A DNA stretch of 64,000 nucleotides from Stenotrophomonas maltophilia (GCF_023518235.1 NZ_CP090423.1:3613001-3677000); one strand, 5' to 3'; counted from the stretch's first letter, positions 49,737 to 59,252 are shown. Program-made: numbers and translations. The notes: generated by a model not told the origin, from the sequence alone.

Positions 49737-50456
49737 ATGCATCCTTTCAGTTCGGCCGTTGTCACCTACTGGGATGGGCTCTTCCGCTACGGCATCCCCG
49801 TGCCGACGGCAAGCGGCTTCAGTCTGGTGATAAACCCCCACCTCACCACCGAGCGTCGGGCAATGGTCTTGGTGACCCCCAATGGCACCATGCGTGCCGC
49901 AGTGTCTCCCTGCATTGCCTCCACTGTGGGAATCACCTCGGACAGTCCTGCGATCACACTGCAATGGCTACGCGAGGCGCTCCACGCAGCAGGCGTCGAG
50001 ATGCATGCGCCAGATGTCATCTACCACGTGCCAGTCACCGGACTTTCTGCAACGCAGGGCAACGCCTCGGCTGAGGTACGCCAGTTGACGCCTGAAGATG
50101 CTGTGCTGTTCGATGGATTCATGGCACAGATATCTCAGAGCGACCAGGACGATGCGTCCGTGGAAGCCGGGCACTGGGCGGCATTTGGCGCATTCGCCGA
50201 GTCGGAACTATTGGCTGTCTCCAGCCTTTACCCATGGGGCGGCGCGGCCATTGCCGATATGGGCGTGCTGACCATGCCCCGAGCACGCGGCAAGGGTCTC
50301 GCGGCGTCTTTGGTGCGCGCGATGATCGAGTATGCCGGCAAGTGCGGATATGAAGCCCAGTACCGCTGTCAGTTCGACAACGTGGCGTCGAACAGGCTTG
50401 CGGCATCTCTCGGGCTGGCTTCGTACGGAAAGTGGGAGGTGGCGTGCTCGCCCTAG
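49737..50456 (+). CDS. GNAT-family N-acetyltransferase
   Basis: The 239-residue protein has a poorly conserved N-terminal half and a GNAT domain from about 110: strand 'AAIADMGVLTMPRARGKGLA' gives the acetyl-CoA loop (RxxGxG/A), and 'AQYRCQFDNVASNRLAASLGL' is motif B. It transfers an acetyl group to an amine of unknown identity. It stands alone. Confidence 0.82.
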   Translation: MHPFSSAVVTYWDGLFRYGIPVPTASGFSLVINPHLTTERRAMVLVTPNGTMRAAVSPCIASTVGITSDSPAITLQWLREALHAAGVEMHAPDVIYHVPVTGLSATQGNASAEVRQLTPEDAVLFDGFMAQISQSDQDDASVEAGHWAAFGAFAESELLAVSSLYPWGGAAIADMGVLTMPRARGKGLAASLVRAMIEYAGKCGYEAQYRCQFDNVASNRLAASLGLASYGKWEVACSP

Positions 50457-50627
50457 AATTGCTGGCGTCTTGACGTGAGGTCATGCGATGGAACCGCTGT
50501 GACACCGGCTAGGGGGTTTAAATGACTTCCTGCCTATTGAACCTACCGGGTGCCGCGCGCAATCTGACTACCGCTGTAGTCATTCAAGACCATCCTGCCC
50601 GCAGCAGCAAGGTTCTGCAGCGTTCGA

Positions 50628-51275
50628 ATGGATTCCACCCACTGGCGTAGGCCAATACGAGGATCACTGCACGTGCAACGCCGCAGCCGACTGCTTCTCT
50701 GCGCGGGTCTGATCCCGCTTCCGTGGTTCCTGTTCTGGACCAGCGTTGCCGCCGTGTTCGCACCGGGTTACAACCCGCTTGCACAGCACGCTAGCGAGCT
50801 GCTGCAGGCACCCACGCTTGCAAGCATCTGCGCCAGGATCGCCGCCATCGGCTCCGGCGTGTGGTTCGTGGCGTTCTCCATCGGGGTGTGGCGCGAATCC
50901 GGGCGTCGCATTGCATTGGGTGCCATCTGCTGGATGATCTTTGGCGTCTCGATGCTGACCAACGGGCTCTGGCCCATGGGTCATCCGATGCACGGCTTCT
51001 ACACCATCGGTATCGCCAACATCATCGCGCCGGCGATGTCGCACATCGAGTTGAGCGCGTGGTCTGCCAACCGAAGGGCGTACGCCGTGACCGCTCTGGT
51101 GAGCATCGCGAGCGTCGTCTATCTATGGTTGAATGTGGTGGGCGCGGACCCGGAGGGCTACAGAGGGCTGACTCAGCGCGTGTTCTCGTCCATCAACTCG
51201 CTCTGGCCATTCCTGGTTGCGATGTACCTGCTGCGCAGGGGTTCGGGGGAAGCGAAGATGCGCCCCGCGCTTTGA
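50628..51275 (+). CDS. DUF998-type integral membrane protein
   Basis: The 215-residue protein has about six hydrophobic helices and the DUF998-like patterns 'PGYNPLAQHASELLQAP' and 'NGLWPMGHPMHGFYTIG'. A GTG at 50673 is a possible later start, nearer to the first helix. Function of the family is unknown. Confidence 0.7.
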   Translation: MDSTHWRRPIRGSLHVQRRSRLLLCAGLIPLPWFLFWTSVAAVFAPGYNPLAQHASELLQAPTLASICARIAAIGSGVWFVAFSIGVWRESGRRIALGAICWMIFGVSMLTNGLWPMGHPMHGFYTIGIANIIAPAMSHIELSAWSANRRAYAVTALVSIASVVYLWLNVVGADPEGYRGLTQRVFSSINSLWPFLVAMYLLRRGSGEAKMRPAL

Positions 51276-51330
51276 TGGGCGGGCGCGACAGGGCATGGAT
51301 GGCCGTTGAGTGGCCGGAGCTGAGAAAGGG

Positions 51331-51696
51331 ATGAAGATCTTTCGCCGTCAGCTGATCTACGTTCAAGTGCACCAGGACCACTTCATGGCCCGCGTAGTGG
51401 GTGGGGACAGAACGATTCGCCGCCAGTGCCACGCACTGGGCAATCGCGCGGGGGCGATCAAGGATTTCACCACGCTTGGGCCTCAGCTCAAGGCGATCTT
51501 CTCGGAGCTCACGCCAGGTTTCTCACTCGTCAAGCCGTGGGCGCTACTGCACTTTGATCCGGTTGAATACCCGGTCACGAAGGAAGAACTGGCCGGTTTC
51601 CAGAAGGCTGCCATGCGCAGCGGGGTGAGTTTCTGCTTTCTCTCCACGTGGGAGCAGCGGCATGAAGACAACGACTTGATGGACATGTTCAAGTAG
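51331..51696 (+). CDS. small unknown soluble protein
   Basis: ATG 51331 is preceded by GAGAAAGGG. The 121-residue product ('MKIFRRQLIYVQVHQDHFMA') looks like a compact alpha/beta domain with one cysteine pair-less core and an acidic tail. No motif recognised; 55 bases after the previous gene. Confidence 0.6.
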   Translation: MKIFRRQLIYVQVHQDHFMARVVGGDRTIRRQCHALGNRAGAIKDFTTLGPQLKAIFSELTPGFSLVKPWALLHFDPVEYPVTKEELAGFQKAAMRSGVSFCFLSTWEQRHEDNDLMDMFK

Positions 51697-51942
51697 GGGC
51701 CGGCTCGATACTTCTTTCACAGCCGAGCCGCTTTTGTGATTGGACGACGGATCGCTTCAATCGCTATCGGGACTCGAATTGAGTGGCAACCGAAACACTG
51801 CAATGGATAGTGTTGGAGCCAGCCTTGCGGGCGCAGCCTCCTGCTGGGCCCGATCACTGCTGAGCAGCGGCGCAACACTGATTGCCCGCTGTTGTGCGCA
51901 ATGCTAAGAGGAGGTGTTGGTACCGACAACGTCCGAGAGGTT

Positions 51943-52257
51943 CTACTGGTAGTAGGTTTCACGAACGATTTCGTTGCACGTCGGGTCGACATCAACGTGG
52001 AAAGATTTCAACCCGTCGCGGGGCAGGAGCACTTTCAGGTCCTCCAGGTACTGCACAGCGAACCCTCGATCCGAATTTCCGGAGCCTTCCTCCTCGATGC
52101 GGTACAACGTCCTGTCCCATCCCCTCGAGTCCTCAACATGCTGCTCGATCAGCTGCAGGCAGCGCTCATGCCTGGCTTGGCCTGGTTCACTTCCGTGGCA
52201 GGCTGGGGCAATGAAGCCGAGCGTTGCGAGCAAGCAGGATAGTTTGAACAGACGCAT
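51943..52257 (-). CDS. small exported protein of unknown function
   Basis: Starting at ATG 52257 ('MRLFKLSCLLATLGFIAPAC') the 104-residue product has a signal peptide, possibly a lipobox-like 'APAC'. The mature part has two further cysteines ('HERCLQLIEQ', 'DPTCNEIV'). A longer in-frame start at 52443 would add another hydrophobic segment, but the signal at 52257 is more convincing. Confidence 0.55.
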   Translation of the reverse strand: MRLFKLSCLLATLGFIAPACHGSEPGQARHERCLQLIEQHVEDSRGWDRTLYRIEEEGSGNSDRGFAVQYLEDLKVLLPRDGLKSFHVDVDPTCNEIVRETYYQ

Positions 52258-52446
52258 GCTCAGTCCCCATTTGGATGAAGCTTTCAGATGCTCATCAGTG
52301 GCAGGAGGATCGTCCATGGTTGCACTGTCTGGTGCAAGATTGGCAAGGGCGCACGATTGGGGCTGTTTCGCGGCAGGCGGCTGCGCGACACGGAGAATGG
52401 AGACAATGACCAAGGTGACCGGTACCAGGATAAAGGACCACACGCG

Positions 52447-52824
52447 ATGAAACTACCGGCCCGCTTCTGGGTGCATCTTTTCAGCCATCTGGGGTTCGTC
52501 GCAATCATGGCCGCGCTCTTGGCCGACTGGGTTGGGGTGTTCTTCGAAGCTCTTGTCAGCCAATCCCATGCCCCCGCCGACGTCGCCCGGGTGGGTGATG
52601 TCGGAACGGTGTTCGGGTTCTGCGTGCTCGCCCTGTTGCTGTTGGGGGCGCTGAGCATCCCGGGTGAACTGTCGGGGCTGGTCAGGCCGTACGACCGCAA
52701 GGCGCCCTATCGGCAGGAGGCGCAGGTGATGCATCGGAAGGTGCTGCTGATCACCATCGCGGTACTGTCCTGGGCGGCACTGGCGTCGGTGTTTTTCATC
52801 GGATCGTTGCTGCGTTCCGGCTAG
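52447..52824 (+). CDS. small integral membrane protein
   Basis: The 125-residue product has three hydrophobic helices (about 10-32, 50-70 and 98-120). It is divergent from the exported-protein gene. No family recognised. Confidence 0.6.
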   Translation: MKLPARFWVHLFSHLGFVAIMAALLADWVGVFFEALVSQSHAPADVARVGDVGTVFGFCVLALLLLGALSIPGELSGLVRPYDRKAPYRQEAQVMHRKVLLITIAVLSWAALASVFFIGSLLRSG

Positions 52825-52888
52825 GCATGCCTGCCGCAAGATCACGGGCAGACCCCTTCAGCAGGAGCCTGCCCATGACCGGGCGTGA

Positions 52889-53302
52889 TCAATTCAATTC
52901 GTAGTGCTCTTCGATTTCGGCGAACAGCTGAGCAGCCTCCTCTTCGGCGCGCTTGTTCTCATCGGCTGCAAGGGGCTCCAGCTCGATTCCGTCGTCTCCC
53001 CCTACATACGCTGGCCCGCCGACATCGTCGTCGTACGGCCTACCGAATTCGTTGATCGCTTCAAATCGATCCTGGCTCAGGTCTCGACCCAGCATGCGCG
53101 AAAGATGCATCCAGACCCAAGCGCGGAACGGCGATTCGTCGCGGTCTTCAATAAGCGTACGCATGACAGCTACGTCTCCCGAGCGCGCGCGTATGGCCAG
53201 CTGACTGCAGAGGAGTGCGGGTAGGTCCCGGTTGATAAGCTCGCCCACGCGCACTAATCTCGGCAACGCTTTCCTGGCTGTCCCCGGGGGCGCTGTGAGC
53301 AA
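52889..53302 (-). CDS. possible acidic unknown protein
   Basis: A 137-codon frame, acidic in its C-terminal half ('ADENKRAEEEAAQLFAEIEE'), with helical content. No clear ribosome site or motif. It is divergent from the ATPase gene at 53359 and might be a real small partner of it. Confidence 0.4.
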   Translation of the reverse strand: MLTAPPGTARKALPRLVRVGELINRDLPALLCSQLAIRARSGDVAVMRTLIEDRDESPFRAWVWMHLSRMLGRDLSQDRFEAINEFGRPYDDDVGGPAYVGGDDGIELEPLAADENKRAEEEAAQLFAEIEEHYELN

Positions 53303-53358
53303 TTTGGGCGGCCGAGGCCGAGGAACTGGCTGGCAGATTCCGGTATAAGGAGATATGC

Positions 53359-54951
53359 ATGCGCGTTGAGAAAGTTCGGCTCAGATCCTTTAAGCGTTTC
53401 ACTGATCTTCAAGTTGGGCCTATACCCGTAGGGGCTAAGCTGGTTGTGCTGGTGGGACCAAACGGTTCAGGGAAGAGTAGCCTGCTAGAGGCATTCAATC
53501 ACTGGCACTCCCTAAGGGGGTGGGGAAGCGTGGGAGACGCTCGTTACCTTCGCAAGGATCAATCAGCGCCCGGCGAGGACTGGACCCGAGAGTCGGTCGT
53601 GGTGTCATTTCATGGGGTTGACAGCACTGCGCGAGATTTTCGAGATAAGTTGTATTTTAGAACCGCATATCGCAATGAGCCTGACTTCAATGTTCACCAG
53701 CTCCAGCGGGTAGAGTCGCCCGTCGATAATCCCCGGGTGGATCGCTTCATAGCGAACGAATTCTCTGTCTCGCAGAACTATCAAAGACTCGTGGGCAGCA
53801 CCCTTGCAGGGGTCTACAACTCTAACAACTCAGGGATGCTGGTGGGGGACCTTCGAGATGAGCTTGCGGGCAAGATCAAGGTCACTCTAAACAATGTCTT
53901 CGATGACCTTTGGTTTTCCTCGATCGGTGACCCCCTCAATCAAGGGTGCTTCTATTTTAAGAAGGGTGCCAGCTCGGAATTCCATTACAAGAATCTGTCT
54001 GCAGGAGAGAAATCTGTTTTTGATTTGATACTCGATCTCGTTGTCAACTCTTCGCACTACCCAGACGCGATCTTCTTCATTGATGAGCCTGAGGCTCATA
54101 TTCATACTGAAAAGCAGGCAGCTACGCTTCGGGCACTGTTTGGCCTTATACCAGAGGACGGGCAGCTGTGGTGTTCCACTCATTCGCTTGGAATGCTGTT
54201 GGAAGCGCAGAAGATCGAATCAGAGCAGCCAGGTTCTGTAGCGTTCTTGGACTTTAGCAATAGGGACTACGACGTCGAGCAAGAGATACTGCCTTCTAGT
54301 CCTGATCGGCAACTGTGGGATAAGTCACTGGAACTCACACTTGGCAGCCTTTCATCACTTGTTGGCCCTAACACCATCTACCTGTGTGAAGGAGATCCGA
54401 ATAGTCCGAAAAACAAGAGTTTTGATGCTCAGGTGCTTGAGCGCATCTTCAGCGCTTCGCAGCCGCAAAGCTCGTTCGTGTCGGTTGGCAACGCAGATGC
54501 AGTCATGGATGCGTCGGGAAGCGCGTTCCAGGCGCTCCGGGCGGTATTTCCAAATGCAACAATACGGCGTGTCGTTGATCGTGATTACCGTTCGGATGAG
54601 GAGGTGCAAGAGCTTAAGGGAAGAGGCATCTGCGTAACCACTGAACGCCACCTAGAATCATATCTTCTGTCAGATGAAATTATCGGAAAGCTATGTCTCC
54701 AGCGTGGAAGTTGTCACCTTACGTCTCAGGCGCTGCGGATTAAGGCGGAGGCGATGAGAGAGAGCGTGACGCGAATGAACGATGTCGACGATGTAAAGTC
54801 AGCCGCAGGCGAAATGGTCAATGGCCTTCGGCGGCTCCTTCAGATAAGAAACGGTGGAAGCACAACACACACCTTTCTGCGCGATACCATGGCTCCGCTG
54901 GTAACGGCCGACACTGCGACGTATCAGTCGCTGTTAGCTGATCTGACCTGA
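53359..54951 (+). CDS. AAA (ABC/SMC-like) ATPase with C-terminal TOPRIM/DUF4435-like region
   Basis: The 530-residue protein has Walker A 'GPNGSGKSS' (33-41), an ABC-type signature 'LSAGEKSVFDLIL' and Walker B 'IFFIDEPEAHIH' (about 237-248), then 'WCSTHSLGM'. The C-terminal third has 'YLCEGDPNS' (E about 344), 'VVDRDYRSDEE' (about 405) and 'RHLESYLLSDE', the order seen in TOPRIM/DUF4435 domains of OLD-like nucleases and PARIS (AriA plus AriB). This suggests a one-chain defence ATPase/nuclease. AAGGAG precedes ATG 53359 at a good distance. Codon use is much less GC-rich than the flanks. Confidence 0.75.
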   Translation: MRVEKVRLRSFKRFTDLQVGPIPVGAKLVVLVGPNGSGKSSLLEAFNHWHSLRGWGSVGDARYLRKDQSAPGEDWTRESVVVSFHGVDSTARDFRDKLYFRTAYRNEPDFNVHQLQRVESPVDNPRVDRFIANEFSVSQNYQRLVGSTLAGVYNSNNSGMLVGDLRDELAGKIKVTLNNVFDDLWFSSIGDPLNQGCFYFKKGASSEFHYKNLSAGEKSVFDLILDLVVNSSHYPDAIFFIDEPEAHIHTEKQAATLRALFGLIPEDGQLWCSTHSLGMLLEAQKIESEQPGSVAFLDFSNRDYDVEQEILPSSPDRQLWDKSLELTLGSLSSLVGPNTIYLCEGDPNSPKNKSFDAQVLERIFSASQPQSSFVSVGNADAVMDASGSAFQALRAVFPNATIRRVVDRDYRSDEEVQELKGRGICVTTERHLESYLLSDEIIGKLCLQRGSCHLTSQALRIKAEAMRESVTRMNDVDDVKSAAGEMVNGLRRLLQIRNGGSTTHTFLRDTMAPLVTADTATYQSLLADLT

Positions 54952-55360
54952 TTTCGATTCTAGGCCTTCGATTCTGCGCTAAGGATCGCGATGCTTACGG
55001 ACTTCAATAGGCTACACGAAGAGAGCGAGCTCGCGGTCCGCTCTCGCGATCCTATGCGGAAATGGGGCGTCAAACGTCGCGCTGGCGTGGTAGGTTGCGG
55101 AGCAGTACCGCGTGGGATTTTGAAGGAAAAGAAACTCGATCGGACTACAAAGCCGTCTACTCCGATCCCGCGTGCCTAGGCTCGCTGGTCCAGGGGCTCA
55201 AGGAGATTGGTATCGGTAGCTGCCTCCTTGGCAGCCAGCATGCCTCCCAATAGTCATTCAAACCGAACTCGTTGAGCGGGTCAGCTTGGTTCAGGGCAAG
55301 GAATTCGGAAGGCTCCCTTATAATCGCGCTTAATTCTCTATCGAAGGAAAGGTGAATTTA
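54952..55360. other. AT-richer stretch without a convincing gene
   Basis: About 410 bases. An inverted pair, AGGATCGCG (54982) and CGCGATCCT (55045), lies near the left edge. A short frame around 55080-55250 may be a decayed gene but has no recognised motif. Confidence 0.4.
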
Positions 55361-55597
55361 ATGGACTCTCAGTCATATTCGGGCATGGGTGGAGTAACGC
55401 TCGACTGCTATCCCGGCAATCCCATTACCACAGTAGCTATGACGAACACCAACAAGTACGCGGTCAGGGTTAGTTTCATAAATGGAACCGTCCCATCAGA
55501 AGTGTTGATGATGAAGGATGAGATCAAGAGGTTTGACTTCGTTCTTGTCAAGTGTAGTCCATCACTCGTAGTCTTAAAGAAAGTAACTAGAGCATAA
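55361..55597 (+). CDS. small unknown protein
   Basis: A 78-residue protein starting at ATG 55361 with AAGGAAAGG just upstream ('MDSQSYSGMGGVTLDCYPGN'). It is beta-rich ('YAVRVSFINGTVPSEVLMMK') and less GC-rich than the surroundings, like the ATPase gene. It could be a cargo protein of the same patch. No family recognised. Confidence 0.55.
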   Translation: MDSQSYSGMGGVTLDCYPGNPITTVAMTNTNKYAVRVSFINGTVPSEVLMMKDEIKRFDFVLVKCSPSLVVLKKVTRA

Positions 55598-56009
55598 CCG
55601 TTGCTGCCTTTATCTGAGTGTGCACAGTAGCGTGGGTTCTTGCCCAGCAAGCGCTTGCGGAGCGCAGTCACCAGTCGGCTCCGTCGTCCGGCGGCAGCCG
55701 CCTGGAAATTGCATCGGTACTTGGATTGGCTTGGCCTTAACGGCGGAACTGATTCCGGCAATGACCTTTGCTTCAATGCACGTGTTTGCGGACCCTATTG
55801 CGCTGCGCGGCATTGATGCTATTGGGCACAAATGGACGCTTTGCGTCGCGCCACTTCGAGCTGAAGGGGCAGCCTGTGCAGACCCTTAGGCCCGTCAGGC
55901 GCGAGGCCTGGGGGCAGATACCCAGAGCGGCACCTCTGCCCGGATGCAGCTGGGGTGTCTGCATCTGGCCGAAAGCCAACATCAACAGAACGCACGCAAC
56001 TGAAAACCA
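55598..56009. other. non-coding stretch with dispersed palindrome copy 5
   Basis: About 410 bases. A diverged copy of the dispersed motif, GTCTGCATCTGGCCGAAAGC and CAACATC, lies at 55957-55983. Nothing else is recognised. Confidence 0.4.
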
Positions 56010-56459
56010 ATGCCCGTATTACATCACTCCCTGGTCACCCTTCGGTTCTTCGGGGATGAGCTCAATCCAGACGAGATCACTGCCTTGCTTGGCGCGAGCC
56101 CAACCGCCGCGCATCACAAGGGCCAGCAGCTCACAGGCAGCCAACCCGGCGCCGTGCGTATCGCCAGGACCGGAAGCTGGCGGCTCAATGCGGCTCGGCG
56201 TGAGCCTGAAGATCTGGAAGCGCAGATCTTCGAGATCCTCGATCAACTCACCAGCGATCTCGCTGCATGGCAGTCTCTGGCACCGTTCCGGCCGGACCTG
56301 TTCTGCGGCCTTTTCATGGCCAGCGGCAATGACGGTGTCTCGCTTTCGCCGCGCGCGATGCTCGCGCTGGGGCAGCGCGGCATCGAGCTCGGGCTGGACA
56401 TCTACGATGCCGAGGAAGAAGTAGAGCCTACCGCTCCGCCCGCAGCGCTCATCAGTTGA
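56010..56459 (+). CDS. DUF4279-type protein
   Basis: The 149-residue protein has the DUF4279 pattern: 'LRFFGDELNPDEITALLGASP' near the start, 'TGSWRLNA' in the middle and 'SPRAMLALGQRGIELGLDIY' at the end. These proteins are often found as single genes or next to toxin immunity genes; function is unknown. Its end overlaps the convergent arr gene by eight bases. Confidence 0.75.
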   Translation: MPVLHHSLVTLRFFGDELNPDEITALLGASPTAAHHKGQQLTGSQPGAVRIARTGSWRLNAARREPEDLEAQIFEILDQLTSDLAAWQSLAPFRPDLFCGLFMASGNDGVSLSPRAMLALGQRGIELGLDIYDAEEEVEPTAPPAALIS

Positions 56460-56886
56460 TGATCTCCCCGCTCCCCGAAGCAACAAACGCCTTCAATTGC
56501 CGGATGAACTCGGCGTCGTAGAGCTCCCACTCGGTAATCTCCCCCACCACCCGTAACGGTTGCGCACTGCGATACGACCGCGTCGGGTTGCCGGGAAACT
56601 TCTTGTTGGTCACATTCGGGTCGTCCTCAAACGGACCGGTCGGCTCCACGATGTACACACGCGGTCGCCCTTCACCCCGGGCCATCTCCGCAGCCAGCCC
56701 CGCGCCCTTGGCAATGCTGGTGAAGTAGATGTGGTTCATCACCACGCTGTCGCGATAGTTGGACCTGAAGCCCGCGCTCAGCAACTCGCCCACCGCCAGA
56801 TCGGCGCGGGTGCCGTGATAGAACGGCCCGGCGACCTGGCCGCAGGTGTCATGCGTAACGGGTGTCCATTCGGTGTCCTGTGCCAT
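56452..56886 (-). CDS. arr: rifampin ADP-ribosyltransferase (Arr)
   Basis: Starting at ATG 56886, the 144-residue protein contains 'GPFYHGTRADLAVGELLSAG', 'HIYFTSIAKGAGLAAEMARG' and 'DDPNVTNKKFPGNPTRSYRS', which are the conserved blocks of Arr enzymes. Arr inactivates rifamycins by ADP-ribosylation from NAD. Length is normal (about 140). It is not next to integron or transposon features, so it may be a long-standing chromosomal copy. Confidence 0.87.
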   Translation of the reverse strand: MAQDTEWTPVTHDTCGQVAGPFYHGTRADLAVGELLSAGFRSNYRDSVVMNHIYFTSIAKGAGLAAEMARGEGRPRVYIVEPTGPFEDDPNVTNKKFPGNPTRSYRSAQPLRVVGEITEWELYDAEFIRQLKAFVASGSGEIIN

Positions 56887-57012
56887 CGGCACTGCCCCTG
56901 ACTGTCCTGCCGGATCGACAGGCCGGCGAGTCTAGGGCGCCGCAAGGGCCTTGCGGCAAGGCCCCATCCGCGAAATACTCTGTAAGTGGGAGGCGCCGTG
57001 CGCCTCCTTTTT
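56887..57012. terminator. hairpin with T-run (56989-57013)
   Basis: GGAGGCGC and GCGCCTCC pair around CGT, followed by six T on the + strand. It lies between arr (minus) and the ubiK 3' fragment (minus). Reading direction fits a + transcript, so its user is unclear. Confidence 0.65.
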
Positions 57013-57090
57013 TCATTCTGCGGCGCTGCGGCCTTCCAGCTCGCGTACGGCCTTTTCCAGCGCGTCCAGCCCCGCGGCCACCAGTGATGA
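57013..57090 (-). pseudogene. ubiK: 3' fragment of a second ubiK copy
   Basis: The minus-strand codons 'LDALEKAVRELEGRSAAE' plus stop are a diverged version of the C-terminus of UbiK at 57719 ('LDALEAAVRELEGRSTSD'). Upstream codons are unrelated. The fragment retains the stop and lies 5' of a hairpin. It is likely the old end of ubiK displaced by an insertion that brought its own copy. Confidence 0.75.
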
Positions 57091-57240
57091 GGTTCGTGCC
57101 ACAGAGCGGAGTGCTTACGGCACGGAGGCGGTTGTTGCGAAAGGCCTTGGGATCAACATCAGCAAGAGTGAACAGGCCAAGGGGGTGGAGGGTTCTGTTG
57201 CAAACTGGGAAGCACGTCAGCCCAAGACCGAGAAGGACAA

Positions 57241-57678
57241 ATGACTATGAAATCAGCGTCATTAGTGCCCATGCTGGGCCTGCTGCTATCTGCCTGTGCC
57301 AGTGGGGGAGCGACAACCGTAATCGACGATCCTCATGATGAAGTGCTGTGTGCCATCGCTAAGAATCCCGGCGAGTATGATCGGGAAGAGGTCGTGTTGT
57401 CAGCTCGATATGTAACGGATAACCGCCACGAAGAGGTTCTGCGCAACTCCCGCTGCAGCGATGGCGCACGTATCCTCGATATCGGCAAGCATGGGGCCGC
57501 CAGTTCGGTCGCACGTTTTTACGCCGAACAGAAGCGTGTATGCCTGGAGCGTAACAGTCCTGGCCTGTGCAATATCTCTGCCTGCGTGCAGGTGTCCGGG
57601 CGGATTCGGCTCACGCAGGATCGTGCCGTGTTCGATCTCGAGGACGTGAGGCACTTCGCGCTTGACGATGAGCGGTAG
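57241..57678 (+). CDS. lipoprotein of unknown function
   Basis: The 145-residue product has a lipoprotein signal with lipobox LLSAC (Cys about 19), and the mature part has five more cysteines ('NSRCSDG', 'RVCLERNSPGLCNISACVQV'). AAGGA lies seven bases upstream of ATG 57241; ATG 57247 is also possible. It is the only gene between the two ubiK ends and probably came with the insertion. Confidence 0.6.
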   Translation: MTMKSASLVPMLGLLLSACASGGATTVIDDPHDEVLCAIAKNPGEYDREEVVLSARYVTDNRHEEVLRNSRCSDGARILDIGKHGAASSVARFYAEQKRVCLERNSPGLCNISACVQVSGRIRLTQDRAVFDLEDVRHFALDDER

Positions 57679-57718
57679 TCTGCTTTTCGCCTCGCCGTCT
57701 GGCGAAAGTGGCGTCAAC

Positions 57719-57970
57719 TCAATCTGATGTCGAGCGCCCTTCCAGTTCGCGCACGGCCGCTTCCAGCGCGTCCAGCTTCTCGCGGGTCTTCAGCAACACG
57801 GCGCGCTGCACTTCGAACTCCTCGCGGGTGACCAGGTCGAGCTTGGCCAGGCCGGCCTGCAGTGCGCTCTTGAAGGTGGCCTGCAGTTCCTCGCGCGATT
57901 CGCGCAGGCCCGGCGGCACCATGTCGCTGAGGCGACGCGCCAGGTCATCGATTTGGTTCAGGTCGATCAT
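57719..57970 (-). CDS. ubiK: UbiK/YqiC-type ubiquinone biosynthesis accessory factor
   Basis: The 83-residue protein ('MIDLNQIDDLARRLSDMVPP', then a coiled coil 'EEFEVQRAVLLKTREKLDAL') is a BMFP/UbiK protein, which scaffolds late steps of ubiquinone synthesis. The length is normal. A diverged second copy of its 3' end is at 57013-57090. Confidence 0.87.
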   Translation of the reverse strand: MIDLNQIDDLARRLSDMVPPGLRESREELQATFKSALQAGLAKLDLVTREEFEVQRAVLLKTREKLDALEAAVRELEGRSTSD

Positions 57971-57989
57971 GGTGTGCTCCGTGAGTTAG

Positions 57990-58463
<474 letters not shown>

Positions 58464-58479
58464 CCCGTTCGGCGCGATG

Positions 58480-58588
58480 TTGTAGAGCCGAGCCGATGCT
58501 CGGCTGCATTTCGCGCGATGTACGCAGCGCAGCCGAGCGTGGGCTCGGCTCTACAGAACAGCGGTCGAGCAAGCTCGACTCTACGAAA
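58480..58588. repeat. SMAG-type palindromes downstream of the P-II gene
   Basis: GTAGAGCCGAGCCGATGCTC and GAGCGTGGGCTCGGCTCTAC form an inverted pair, followed by a second short arm (GTCGAGCAAGCTCGACTCTAC). GTAG-type ends as in the element at 3675. It lies between convergent genes and may act as a bidirectional mRNA end. Confidence 0.7.
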
Positions 58589-58592
58589 GCGA

Positions 58593-59252
58593 TCAGCGGC
58601 GCTTGGCCCACCTGTAGAACCGCTTCCAGCCCTGGCGCACGGCGGCCACCCAGCCCGGGTCGGCCACCAGCGCGGCCTGCGCGGCACTCGGCGCCTGGCC
58701 GGTCACGCGCTGGCGGATCTTCAGCAGGTTCTTCATGTCGCTGCGGCGCATCTGCCGGCTCAGCGGGTTGCGCCGCAGCCAGCGCGGGGCGCGCCAGGCC
58801 GAGGTGAAATCCAGCAGCACCGGTACGCCGGCGCTGACCACCACATTGGTGCCGTGCAGGTCGTTGTGGGTGATGCCGGCGGCGTGCAGGCGGCTGAGGG
58901 CGTGCTGCAGCTGCTCGAACACTTCGTTGCCCACCGCCTGGGCGCTGCTGAGGGTCTGGCCGGGAATGAATTCCATGCCCAGCGCCAGCCCGCCCAGCGT
59001 GCCGAGCAGGGCCGGGGCGTGCTTCCAGCCGCCCAGGCGCTGCAGCATGCGTGCTTCGCGGCGCACCATCAGCCGGGCGAGCAGCGAGACCGGGGTGCCG
59101 CGGTAGCGGGAGTAGTCCTTGACCACCGCCTCGCGCCCATCCAGGCAGGTGCGGTAGACATCGGGGGCGAGGAAGCGTTCGCCGCGCTTGAGCAGCAGCG
59201 GGCCGGCGGCGTCATCGCCGCAGGAGGAGGGGGGCAGGGCAGGAAGATACAT
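58593..59252 (-). CDS. Kdo/RIO-type kinase-like protein
   Basis: The 219-residue protein has the kinase-like catalytic loop 'HNDLHGTNVVV' (HxDxxxxN) and 'LLDFTSA' for the metal Asp, with 'AVVKDYSRYRG' as the ATP-lysine region. This is the family of LPS core and Kdo kinases and related small-molecule kinases. The start at ATG 59252 is chosen because an earlier frame lacks a domain. Place next to lpxO is consistent with a role in lipopolysaccharide modification, but this is inference. Confidence 0.75.
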   Translation of the reverse strand: MYLPALPPSSCGDDAAGPLLLKRGERFLAPDVYRTCLDGREAVVKDYSRYRGTPVSLLARLMVRREARMLQRLGGWKHAPALLGTLGGLALGMEFIPGQTLSSAQAVGNEVFEQLQHALSRLHAAGITHNDLHGTNVVVSAGVPVLLDFTSAWRAPRWLRRNPLSRQMRRSDMKNLLKIRQRVTGQAPSAAQAALVADPGWVAAVRQGWKRFYRWAKRR

